Shown in pieces: positions 57,063-64,000 of a DNA stretch of 64,000 nt (its first letter is position 1; every line of letters begins with the position of its first letter). Both the position numbers and the translations under genes were made by a program. The DNA comes from Mesorhizobium sp. (GTDB lineage Bacteria; Pseudomonadota; Alphaproteobacteria; Rhizobiales; Rhizobiaceae), in NCBI GenBank assembly GCA_004020315.1, contig SAQG01000002.1, positions 372,001 through 436,000 of the forward strand, given 5' to 3'. A model generated the notes under the pieces. The model was given only the letters and a program-made list of their open reading frames with translations. It was not told the DNA's origin and did not search any database.

Positions 57063-58039
57063 AGGAACCACTCCAAGCGGTTGCGGACCCTGAACAGGGC
57101 AAAGGCGCCGAGGCTGACGGCGATCAACAGGATGACGCCCTGGAACAGCGGCTGCCAGAGCGGATCGAAATCGAATACGAAGAGCAGGTCGCCGATGGTG
57201 CGGAAGGCGAGCGCCCCAAAGATCGCGCCGATGGCGCTGCCCTTGCCGCCGAACAGCGAGACGCCGCCAAGCACCACGGCGGCGATCGAGAACAGCGTAT
57301 AGGCATTGCCGCTGGCATAGGCCGCCTCGCCCGTATAGGTGAAGAAGGTCAGGAATAGCCCGCCGATCGCGGCCAGCAGGCCGGCCAGCGCATAGGCGGC
57401 GAACTTGCCGGGGCGGATCGGTACGCCCGACATGTAGGCGGCCGTCTCCGACGATCCGGCCGCGTAAGCCGCACGGCCGAGCACCGACCGGCTGAACGGC
57501 ACCCAGACGACGAGCACGACGGCCAGCAGCACCACCAGGCTCGCCGGCACCATGCCGAACAGCCGTCCGGTCATCGCGTCGGCGAGATCCTCGTTGACCG
57601 AACCGCCAGGGAAGGGTCTCAAGAGCAGCGCGATGCCGAAATAGACCGCGCCCGTGGCGATGGTGGCGACGATCGGCTGCAGCCGTCCGTAAATGACGAT
57701 GGCGCCGTTGATCGCCCCGCACAGCAGCCCGGTGCCAAGCACCGCGACGACGCCGAACGCGGTCTCGATGCCGGTGCCGATGACCAGCCATGAGGCCAGG
57801 CAGTTGGTCAGCAGAAAGATCATGCCGACGGAAAGGTCGATGCCGGCGGTGATCACCACCAGCGTCTGCGCCATCGCGACGAAAGCAAGCAGCACGCCCT
57901 TGTTCGAAGCCGTTTGCACGACATTGGCGGTAAAGCCCGCCGGATGGTTCGAGGTGTAGATCGCAAACATCACGATGAAGATGCCGAACGCCAGCAGCGT
58001 TCCGCGTTGTTCGGCAAGCCAGTAGCGCCAATCCTTCAC
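57059..58039 (-). CDS. CUT2-family sugar ABC permease (first)
   Basis: A 326-residue permease. Membrane segments start at LLAFGIFIVMFAIY. It shows VVITAGIDLSVGMIFLLTN and AAGSSETAAYMSGVPIRPGK, the coupling loop. Its start overlaps the ATPase stop by four bases, so ATPase, permease 1 and permease 2 are all coupled. Confidence 0.9.
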   Translation of the reverse strand: MKDWRYWLAEQRGTLLAFGIFIVMFAIYTSNHPAGFTANVVQTASNKGVLLAFVAMAQTLVVITAGIDLSVGMIFLLTNCLASWLVIGTGIETAFGVVAVLGTGLLCGAINGAIVIYGRLQPIVATIATGAVYFGIALLLRPFPGGSVNEDLADAMTGRLFGMVPASLVVLLAVVLVVWVPFSRSVLGRAAYAAGSSETAAYMSGVPIRPGKFAAYALAGLLAAIGGLFLTFFTYTGEAAYASGNAYTLFSIAAVVLGGVSLFGGKGSAIGAIFGALAFRTIGDLLFVFDFDPLWQPLFQGVILLIAVSLGAFALFRVRNRLEWFL

Positions 58040-59604
58040 GCGTCCGCTCCTCGGGCTGGCGTCTTCGCCATGCCTCCAACAGGGATCGCTTCGCCATGGA
58101 TGTTGAGCGCGCTGGCGATCAGCGCCCGCTCGGTGATCTCGGCGCCGACCAGCTCGCGCTTGACCGCTCCGTCATAGAGCACCAGCACCCGGTCGCAGCA
58201 GCCGATCAGCTCGTCATAGTCGGTCGAGTAAAACAGGATCGCCGCGCCTTGGTCGGCGAGCTTGCGCATCAGCTGATACAGCTCCTGCTTGGTGCCGACA
58301 TCGATGCCCCGCGTCGGGTCGTTGAGCAGGATGATGCGCGGCTGCCGCATCAGCCATTTGGCGATGACGACCTTCTGCTGGTTGCCACCGGACAGCGCAC
58401 CGACCGGAATGTCGAGGCCGGCAGTCTTGATCGCCAGCAGCCCGACCATGTCGTCGATCAGCCGCTGCTCGGCGGCACGGTCGATGATGCCGGCCCTCGA
58501 CAGCCGGTCGAGTGCGGCGAAGGAGAGGTTTTCGCGCACCGTCATCGGCAGCATCAGGCCTTCCGTCTTGCGGTCTTCCGGGATCAGCGCCATGCCGATC
58601 CGATCACCGCGCGCCTTGGCCGGACTGGCGATCGCCACCGGTTTGCCGTCGATCAATATCTGGCCGCTAAGGCCGCGCAGCACGCCGAAGAAGGCGAGCA
58701 GCAGTTCGCGCTGGCCCTGGCCGTCGAGACCGCCGAGGCCGACGACCTCGCCTAAGCCGACCGACAGCGAGATATTGTCAAGCCGGTCGGTCCAGGACAG
58801 CTTGCGCGCCTCCAGTACGGGCACGGCTGCGCCCGGCACGCGCGCCGGTTTCGGTGGGAAAATATGGCTGTATTCGCGGCCGATCATCAGCTCGACGACT
58901 TCATTGTCGCTCTTCGTGCCTGCCGCGTAGCTGGCGACATTGCGGCCGTTGCGGAACACCGTGCACTGGTCGGCAAGTTCGGCGATCTCGTTCATCCGAT
59001 GCGAAATGTACAGCAGCGCCAGCCCTTCCGAGCGCAGCCGCTTCAAGACGCCGAAGATCTTGGCGACGTCGGCCGCGGTCAGCGCCGAGGTCGCTTCGTC
59101 GAGGATCAGGATGCGCGGCTTCCTGGCAAGTGCCTTGGCGATCTCGACCATCTGCCTTCTTGAAAGCGGAAGATCCTTGACCAGCGCCAGCGGGTGGATG
59201 TCGGCGGCGCCCGCGCGCGCCAGCGCTTCTTCCGCAATGCGTCGCTGCGCCTTGCGATCGATCATGCCGAAGCGTTTCGGCGGATCGGAAATGACAATGT
59301 TGTCGGCGACGCTGAGTTCGGGAACGAGCGACAGCTCCTGGAAGATGCAGACGATGCCGGCCTGGTTGGCCGCGGCCGGCGAAGCGAAGGTCACCTCGCT
59401 TCCGTCCAGCATCATGCGGCCTTCGTCAGGGGCGACGACGCCGGCCATGACCTTGATCAGCGTCGATTTGCCGGCGCCGTTTTCGCCGAGGATGGCGTGG
59501 ATGCTGCCTGGCGTAACCGAAAGCTCGGCCTTTTCCAGCGCCCGCACACCGCCATAGCGCTTGGATATGCCCTCCATGCGGAAGAGCGGAACCGCACCGT
59601 CCAT
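58036..59604 (-). CDS. CUT2-family sugar ABC double ATP-binding protein (RbsA-like)
   Basis: A 522-residue protein with two ATPase halves. The first has GENGAGKSTLIK, LSRRQMVEIAKAL and LILDEATSAL. The second half shows the degenerate P-loop GLGGLDGQGQRELLLAF typical of RbsA-type proteins, then LSGGNQQKVVIAKWLM. GGGAGGGG precedes the ATG at 59604. It follows the binding-protein gene after a strong palindrome. Confidence 0.92.
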   Translation of the reverse strand: MDGAVPLFRMEGISKRYGGVRALEKAELSVTPGSIHAILGENGAGKSTLIKVMAGVVAPDEGRMMLDGSEVTFASPAAANQAGIVCIFQELSLVPELSVADNIVISDPPKRFGMIDRKAQRRIAEEALARAGAADIHPLALVKDLPLSRRQMVEIAKALARKPRILILDEATSALTAADVAKIFGVLKRLRSEGLALLYISHRMNEIAELADQCTVFRNGRNVASYAAGTKSDNEVVELMIGREYSHIFPPKPARVPGAAVPVLEARKLSWTDRLDNISLSVGLGEVVGLGGLDGQGQRELLLAFFGVLRGLSGQILIDGKPVAIASPAKARGDRIGMALIPEDRKTEGLMLPMTVRENLSFAALDRLSRAGIIDRAAEQRLIDDMVGLLAIKTAGLDIPVGALSGGNQQKVVIAKWLMRQPRIILLNDPTRGIDVGTKQELYQLMRKLADQGAAILFYSTDYDELIGCCDRVLVLYDGAVKRELVGAEITERALIASALNIHGEAIPVGGMAKTPARGADA

Positions 59605-59636
59605 CGGCCCCTCCCAAGGCGCTTGTTCTTCGGGAC

Positions 59637-59664
59637 CGGCGCCGCGGGATATCCCGCGGCGCCG
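59637..59664. other. Perfect 28-bp palindrome between binding-protein and ATPase genes
   Basis: The sequence CGGCGCCGCGGGAT is followed by its exact reverse complement with no spacer. It lies 10 bases after the binding-protein stop and has no T-run. As RNA it would form a very stable hairpin, probably protecting the upstream message and reducing downstream gene expression. Confidence 0.75.
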
Positions 59665-59674
59665 AGCGATCAGC

Positions 59675-60799
59675 CTACTGGTTTTCCTTGCTCTGGCCCA
59701 TGATTTCCTGCGCGGTGAAATTGATGCCGCAGGTCGGGAAAGAGTTGCCGACGAAGAAATTATCGGACTGGTCGGGGAAATAGTCCTGGCCTTCCTTGAA
59801 GTTCGGATGCTCGACGATCGCCAGCGGCAGCTTCACCGCTTGCGGGACGACCTGGCCTTCGAGCGCGGCAATCGCTGTCTTCATGGCGACCGCCACCTGG
59901 GCGGGGCCGGTTCCGGCCGACGAGCATTTCAGCCCGTCTGCGGCAAATTTGGCGCAGAATTTGCGGAAGCCATTCTCGGTTTCGCCACCGAACGGCACGA
60001 ACGGATGCTTGGCGTCGATCATCGCCTGGACGATGCCGGTGTCGCCGCCCTGCCCGGTGATGCCGTCGAAGGGACCGTTGGTGGCGATCGCGTCGGCCGT
60101 AGCCTTTTGCGCCACGCCATCGTCCCATTTGCCGACGACTTCGGTGACCTCCCACTTCTTGCCGGAAGCGTTGAGGACCTCATGGATGCCGTTGTGGCGG
60201 TCGGTGTCGACCGACGTGCCGGCAACGCCGCGCACCTCGAGGATCTTGCCACCATTGGGAATATGCTTGATCAGCCAGTTGGCCCACAACTCGCCAAGGC
60301 CTTTTTGGTCGACATTGACGTTGATGGCGTCCTTGGTGTCGAGAATGTTGTCGAAGGCGACCAGCACGACGCCGGCTTCCTTGGCGCGCTTAATGACCGG
60401 CCCGAAAGCCGTTGGATTCTGCGCGTTGACGACGATCGCGTCATAGCCGGAATCGATGAAGTTGTTGATCGCCGAGATCTGCGCCGGCACGTCTTCGCCG
60501 GTCGACACGACCTTGAATTCCTTCAGTTTGGCCGCGACCTCCGGCTGCGCCGCATAGGCCTTCGCTGTCTGCACCATCTGGATGCGCCAGGTGTTGGCGA
60601 TGTAGCCATTGGCGAGCGCAATGCGGTAAGGGCCTTCCTTCTTGGGGAATTTGAAGAACTGCGTGTCGGCGGCCCATGGCGCGAAGCACTCCGGCTCGGC
60701 GGACGGGCCCGCGACGATTTCGGGCTCGGCGAGTGCCGACGAGCTCAGCATGACGAATGCAGTGGCGGCAACGATGCCACCAACGAGTGACTTGAACAT
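59675..60799 (-). CDS. CUT2-family sugar ABC substrate-binding protein
   Basis: A 374-residue periplasmic protein. ATG 60799 has GGGAGGAA about six bases upstream; a longer frame was rejected. Signal peptide MFKSLVGGIVAATAFVML. Type I periplasmic-binding fold (peripla_BP_4): GYDAIVVNAQNPTAFGPVIK, VLVAFDNILDT and GTSVDTDRHNGIHE. First gene of an operon with ATPase, two permeases and gluconokinase. The ligand is not shown; a hexose, pentose or sugar acid is possible. Confidence 0.9.
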   Translation of the reverse strand: MFKSLVGGIVAATAFVMLSSSALAEPEIVAGPSAEPECFAPWAADTQFFKFPKKEGPYRIALANGYIANTWRIQMVQTAKAYAAQPEVAAKLKEFKVVSTGEDVPAQISAINNFIDSGYDAIVVNAQNPTAFGPVIKRAKEAGVVLVAFDNILDTKDAINVNVDQKGLGELWANWLIKHIPNGGKILEVRGVAGTSVDTDRHNGIHEVLNASGKKWEVTEVVGKWDDGVAQKATADAIATNGPFDGITGQGGDTGIVQAMIDAKHPFVPFGGETENGFRKFCAKFAADGLKCSSAGTGPAQVAVAMKTAIAALEGQVVPQAVKLPLAIVEHPNFKEGQDYFPDQSDNFFVGNSFPTCGINFTAQEIMGQSKENQ

Positions 60800-60950
60800 C
60801 GATATTCCTCCCAGTTGCAATTCTGATTGTTTTACGCGTCTCGCGCGCCTGGCCCGGCACCTCCGCCTTGCCCGTCGCGCTTTTCAGGTGGCTAGGTGCC
60901 GACCCGATCTCCTCCCTTGTCGCTCGGCTAACCGAAGTAAAAACTATCAT

Positions 60951-60998
60951 ATTATACATAATAAACAAGCATGAGCTGTCGCTTATATATAATAAACA
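60951..60998 (-). promoter_or_regulatory. AT-rich promoter region with two direct repeats
   Basis: On the minus strand, TGTTTATTATATATAA (60983-60998) and TGTTTATTATGTATAA (60952-60967) differ at one base in 16 and are offset by 31 bases, about three helical turns. The second copy runs into TATAAT, a perfect -10 box. The region lies 150-200 bases before the sugar binding-protein start, in DNA far richer in A+T than its surroundings. Confidence 0.55.
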
Positions 60999-61037
60999 GA
61001 CTTCGGTCTTTGCCGTGAGCTCTCTGCCAAAGCAGAT

Positions 61038-61049
61038 GGTAGCGCTACC
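61038..61049. promoter_or_regulatory. Candidate LacI-family operator
   Basis: GGTAGCGCTACC is a perfect 12-bp palindrome with the central CG typical of LacI-family operators, extended to ATGGTAGCGCTACCCAT with one extra base. It lies between the end of the repressor gene and the transporter promoter. It is the likely binding site of the neighbouring LacI protein. Confidence 0.7.
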
Positions 61050-61094
61050 CATGACGCCGTGTAAAGCGTCATTTCGCGGCGCCTGGAAGTGCTT

Positions 61095-62123
61095 TCAGCG
61101 GGCCGTACTCTCGCGGCACCTGAGTTCGAAGCCGAGGTCGACCACCGGCTCTTGCGGGCGCTTGCCTGCAATCGCCGCGAGCGCCATGGCGACCGACAGC
61201 CGGCCGATCTCGTAGCGAGGCGTCCGGATGCTGGTGACCGATGGAAAGGCCACTTCCATCATATCGAGATCGTTGAAGCCTGTGATGCCGATCGTCTTCG
61301 GCACGGCGATCGAGGCGCGGTGGCACTCGAACAGCACGCCGAGCGCGATGTCGTCATTGTTGCAGAAAACCCCGTCCAACGTCGGCACCTTGGCCAGTGC
61401 GTCGCGAAACAGTTCGCGCCCGAGCGTCACGCTGGACGGCACCGGCGTGGTGGTGATCAGCCGCGCGTCGAACAGACCGGCCGCCTCCATCGCCGCGCGA
61501 TAGCCGGCCAGGCGACGCTGCGAACGCGGGTCCATGCGCGCGCCGATGAAGCCGATGCGGCGATAGCCCACCTCAATCATGTGCTCCGCCGCCACCCTGC
61601 CGCCGTCGAAATGCGAGAAGCCGACCATCATATCGACCGGATCGGGCCCGGTCTCCATGACCTGCACCACAGGGCAACCGGCCGTCTCGAGCAGTCTTCG
61701 CGACGTTGGCGTCTGGTCGATGCCCGCCACGATCAGCGCCGCCGGGCGCTGCGGGCCGAACACCTGCAGCAGCCGTTCCTCCTCTAGGCCTGAATAATGG
61801 GTGTTGCCGAGCTGGATGCGATAGGAGCTGTCCGACAGGCTGTCATAGATCCCGCGCAGCACTTCGGCAAAGACGCTGTTGGTGAGCGACGGCACCAGCA
61901 CGCCAAAGACCTCGGCGCGCGCCGAAGCCAGCGCTCGCGCATTCGGGTCGGGCAGATAGCCGAGCTCATCGACAGCCGCCTGGATCTTGCGGCGCAGATC
62001 CTCCGAAACACGCCCCGGCTCGCGCAAGGCGCGTGAGACGGTGATGGCGCCGACGCCGGCCTTGCGCGCGACATCGGCGATCGTCGGACGGCCGCCGCCG
62101 CGGCGCGAGCGCGGTTTGGTCAC
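61095..62123 (-). CDS. LacI-family regulator, GntR-like
   Basis: A 342-residue repressor. The HTH lies near residues 13-35 (TIADVARKAGVGAITVSRAL). Effector-domain sequence resembles gluconate repressor GntR (FAEVLRGIYDSLSDSSYRIQ, EERLLQ, FIGARMDPRSQRRLAGYRAA). It is upstream of the sugar operon on the same strand. Along with gluconokinase in that operon this suggests gluconate or a derivative as inducer. Confidence 0.88.
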   Translation of the reverse strand: MTKPRSRRGGGRPTIADVARKAGVGAITVSRALREPGRVSEDLRRKIQAAVDELGYLPDPNARALASARAEVFGVLVPSLTNSVFAEVLRGIYDSLSDSSYRIQLGNTHYSGLEEERLLQVFGPQRPAALIVAGIDQTPTSRRLLETAGCPVVQVMETGPDPVDMMVGFSHFDGGRVAAEHMIEVGYRRIGFIGARMDPRSQRRLAGYRAAMEAAGLFDARLITTTPVPSSVTLGRELFRDALAKVPTLDGVFCNNDDIALGVLFECHRASIAVPKTIGITGFNDLDMMEVAFPSVTSIRTPRYEIGRLSVAMALAAIAGKRPQEPVVDLGFELRCRESTAR

Positions 62124-62359
62124 AGCCCTGCCCTAAACGCGGCGCCGAAGCGCGGCCGCGAAATGCTGTTCAGCGTCTTTGCCACTGTCGCCATGCCAAC
62201 CCATACCAGAGATTATGGCTGCCGCCGCACTCCGTCTGGCGTCGCGCAGCCCTCAGCGATTGTCAAGCGAACGGGCCAGGACCCTAACTCGGGTAGTGTC
62301 TCACTTTGAATTTCGGCTGGGGGTGAGCGGGCGTCTTGTGGCCTGTCGTGTTTAGGCCT

Positions 62360-62581
62360 CTACGCCGTGCGTCGTCCGCTGCGCCACCTCGTGGCATAGG
62401 GCAACGCGAACAAGTACAGACCGCTGAGCATGAGCAAGCCGAGCGGGATCAGCGGCATGAGGTATACCCAGTAGGCGGGCTCCACACCTACGCCCAAGGT
62501 GATGAAGATGGCAGCGACGACCGCCGTAAAAATGATCGACAGCCAGCGGTGGAGTTGCCGAATCCATGTGTTCCAGTTCAT
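62360..62581 (-). CDS. Small two-helix membrane protein
   Basis: A 73-residue protein with AGGAGG seven bases before ATG 62581, a very good ribosome site. Two hydrophobic segments (LSIIFTAVVAAIFITLGVG and VYLMPLIPLGLLMLSGLYLF) separated by a short loop. The N-terminus MNWNTWIRQLHRWLS resembles PepSY-like or cytochrome-type small membrane proteins. Function unknown. It follows the ArsR-SRPBCC pair on the same strand after 139 bases. The 236 bases before the LacI gene show no clear feature. Confidence 0.7.
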   Translation of the reverse strand: MNWNTWIRQLHRWLSIIFTAVVAAIFITLGVGVEPAYWVYLMPLIPLGLLMLSGLYLFALPYATRWRSGRRTA

Positions 62582-62720
62582 TTAGGACCTCCTCTGAAGA
62601 CAAGCCGAAGCGGATCGGGCGATCGCTTGGCCGGCGGCCTTCTTTGCCACGTTGTTTGATTTGACGGACGTCTTGTTGGGGATTGCGTTCACCCGCAATG
62701 CCTATTTGGTGCCGGCACGC

Positions 62721-63130
62721 CTATTCTATCCGCGCCAGGACCTGCTCCAGGTTCGTAAAGAACCGCTGCCAGCCGTATTGGGCACCCTGGTAGTACTGCT
62801 GCTGATCCGGCCGGAATCCCAACTGCTCCATGCGCAGATGGGTCCCCGTGCTCGTAGGGGTGAGCGTCCACGTGACGACACTCCTAAGATCCTGGTATCC
62901 CACGTGTAAGACAGCGTCTTGTTGGGCTCGACTGCCTGGACCTGACAGTCGACCGCCCCCCAGTCAGCGCTAAGATTGAAACGGTGACCCTCGTCTGGCT
63001 TGAAATCGTTCTTCATCAGCCACTCCTCGATCAGGTGTGATTGCGTGAGCGCGCGCCAGATCTTTTCCGGCGGAAAAGCGACCTCCCGTTCGACAACGAC
63101 GGAGCGCGTTTCGGTCTCAGTATTGGTCAT
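62721..63130 (-). pseudogene. SRPBCC/AHSA1-domain gene with frameshift
   Basis: ATG 63130 overlaps the ArsR stop (ATGA). The first part (VVVEREVAFPPEKIWRALTQ, NKTLSYTWDT) is in one frame and the second (LRSVVTWTLTPTSTGTHLRM, YGWQRFFTNLEQVLARIE) in another. A single missing base near 62890-62892 would join them as WDTRDLRSVV, exactly as in homologues. The intact protein would be about 136 residues. The unit ArsR-SRPBCC is a common pairing. Either a recent frameshift or a sequencing error. Confidence 0.8.
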
Positions 63131-63450
63131 TGGTCCATCCTTTTGAGCAGATCTTCGAGGTTGTCGAACCGGCTTTGCCAGAATCCAGCCATCTGGTTCG
63201 TCCAGTCGATCAGCGGCGCCAATGCGCCGAGTTCGGCGCTGTAATGCGTGTTGCGGCCTTCGTGGCGGTCGCGCACCAACCCGGCCTGCTTCAGGACCCC
63301 AAGATGCTTTGACACGGCCGGTTGCGAGACCCCAGCCCGAGCGGTCAGTGCCGCGACGGTCTGGTTTCCGTCGCGACACAGCCGTTCGAAGATGGCCCGT
63401 CGCGTCGGGTCGGCAAGCGTTCTGAAAAGGATCTCGTGGGGCTGTGACAT
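63127..63450 (-). CDS. ArsR-family regulator
   Basis: A 107-residue winged-helix regulator. ATG 63450 gives the family start MSQPHEILFRTLADPTRRAI; a GTG 14 codons upstream adds a duplicated IGLSIA stretch. The HTH is QTVAALTARAGVSQPAVSKH, followed by GRNTHYSAE. There is no ArsR metal cysteine motif, as usual in the SRPBCC-linked type. It is coupled to the frameshifted gene. Confidence 0.88.
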   Translation of the reverse strand: MSQPHEILFRTLADPTRRAIFERLCRDGNQTVAALTARAGVSQPAVSKHLGVLKQAGLVRDRHEGRNTHYSAELGALAPLIDWTNQMAGFWQSRFDNLEDLLKRMDQ

Positions 63451-63479
63451 GGCAATCGATAACCCTATGGCTATTGATA
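63449..63479. promoter_or_regulatory. Direct repeats before the ArsR gene
   Basis: Minus-strand TATCAATAGCCAT and TATCGATTGCCAT (plus 63467-63479 and 63449-63461) are 11 of 13 identical and offset by 18 bases. They overlap the ATG. They may be operator half-sites or an N-terminal coding duplication. Confidence 0.4.
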
Positions 63480-63602
63480 AACCAATAACCACCGAGATAT
63501 GTGTAAGTCAAGCAGGAGCGTGGCCCGGCATCCGCATCACAGGAGCCATCGGCCATGTCTCTTCCATAGGCTCTGGCCATCGGCAGCCAACGGGGTCAGT
63601 GC

Positions 63603-64000
63603 TCAGGCCATCGCCGCGGCGCTGCGCCGTGCCTTCCACAGCAGCAGCACCATGGCCGCTATGTTCAGCAGGTTCCAGGCAATGCCGTTGAGGAATGCGG
63701 CGGCGTAGGAGCCGGTCAGATCGTAGATCCAGCCCGACATCCAGCCGCCGATCGCCATGCCGAAGATGGTTGCCATCATGACGATGCCGACGCGCTGGCC
63801 GGCTTCTTTGGCGGGCATGTATTCGCGCACGATGATCGCATAGCAAGGCACGATGCCGCCCTGCGACAGACCGAAGACCAGCGAAACGACGTAAAGCGAG
63901 GCGAGCCTGTCGAAGGGAATGTAGAACAACAGCGACAGGGCTTGCAGCACCGAGCCGATCAGCAGGGTTTTCACGCCGCCGATCCGATCGGCAAGGAAGC
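63603..64000 (-). CDS. MFS transporter, 3' part only
   Basis: The frame is open to the window edge, where it reads FLADRIGGVKTLLIGS, so only the C-terminal 130 or so residues are present. Four hydrophobic segments follow (LLFYIPFDRLASLYVVSLVF, GIVMMATIFGMAIGGWMSGW, and ending NGIAWNLLNIAAMVLLLW), typical of helices 8-12 of an MFS protein. Substrate unknown. Confidence 0.85.
   Translation of the reverse strand, partial: FLADRIGGVKTLLIGSVLQALSLLFYIPFDRLASLYVVSLVFGLSQGGIVPCYAIIVREYMPAKEAGQRVGIVMMATIFGMAIGGWMSGWIYDLTGSYAAAFLNGIAWNLLNIAAMVLLLWKARRSAAAMA

Noticed and set aside
57063..58097. Upstream extension of the second sugar permease to 673 codons
   Set aside because: The extra part is out-of-frame reading of the first permease. 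The GTG at 57062 overlapping its stop is the normal arrangement.

Overview
The window looks like chromosomal DNA from a high-GC alphaproteobacterium of the order Rhizobiales, most like Mesorhizobium. The evidence is the gene families (RutR-type pyrimidine regulator, MttB and dimethylglycine-dehydrogenase-like genes, many ABC uptake systems, TamA/TamB, ECAM/PbpC) and short palindromic intergenic repeats of a style common in rhizobia. The genus is an inference from gene content, not from a marker gene. No rRNA, tRNA, CRISPR array, prophage or complete insertion sequence was seen.

Region 1 (1-17.6 kb) is mainly reductive pyrimidine catabolism. PreT/PreA (17.3-14.6 kb) reduce uracil or thymine. 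HydA (dihydropyrimidinase), a beta-ureidopropionase-like amidohydrolase and a class III omega-aminotransferase (11.0-6.8 kb) would carry the product to beta-alanine and its semialdehyde. A TetR regulator resembling RutR is divergent from the aminotransferase. Dyads resembling the RutR operator (TTGACCA-N2-TGGTCAA) lie upstream of the aminotransferase/rutR pair and upstream of preT. A four-gene NMT1/THI5-type ABC transporter (5.9-1.7 kb) is the likely uptake system. Embedded or flanking genes are a cupin, a small secreted protein, an SDR, DoxX, an AhpD-like protein with an Rrf2 regulator, a CHRD protein and a truncated TPP enzyme at the left edge.

Region 2 (17.6-31.5 kb) starts with a degraded higB and an intact higA, then a two-domain VOC protein and a tandem duplicate in which one copy is a pseudogene. 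A methylamine/betaine-type cluster follows: a fused FAD oxidase-GcvT protein, a non-pyrrolysine MttB-like methyltransferase and a peptide-type ABC transporter (Tat-exported binding protein, two permeases, fused double ATPase). A transglycosylase-like lipoprotein gene lies inside it on the other strand.

Region 3 (31.9-48.7 kb) is cell-envelope: tamA-tamB, with TamB enlarged by an internal duplication of about 622 residues, and a divergent set of an alpha-2-macroglobulin-like lipoprotein or secreted protein with a thioester motif, penicillin-binding protein 1C and a VanX-like dipeptidase.

Region 4 (48.9-55.5 kb) is sulfate uptake: sbp-cysT-cysW-cysA, a second sulfate-binding protein, a vapBC module between them, and a cysteine-rich Rrf2 regulator. 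Region 5 (55.5-62.1 kb) is a CUT2 sugar ABC operon ending in gluconokinase, with a GntR-like LacI repressor and a perfect 12-bp operator-like palindrome. The right edge holds ArsR, a frameshifted SRPBCC gene, a small membrane protein and a truncated MFS gene.
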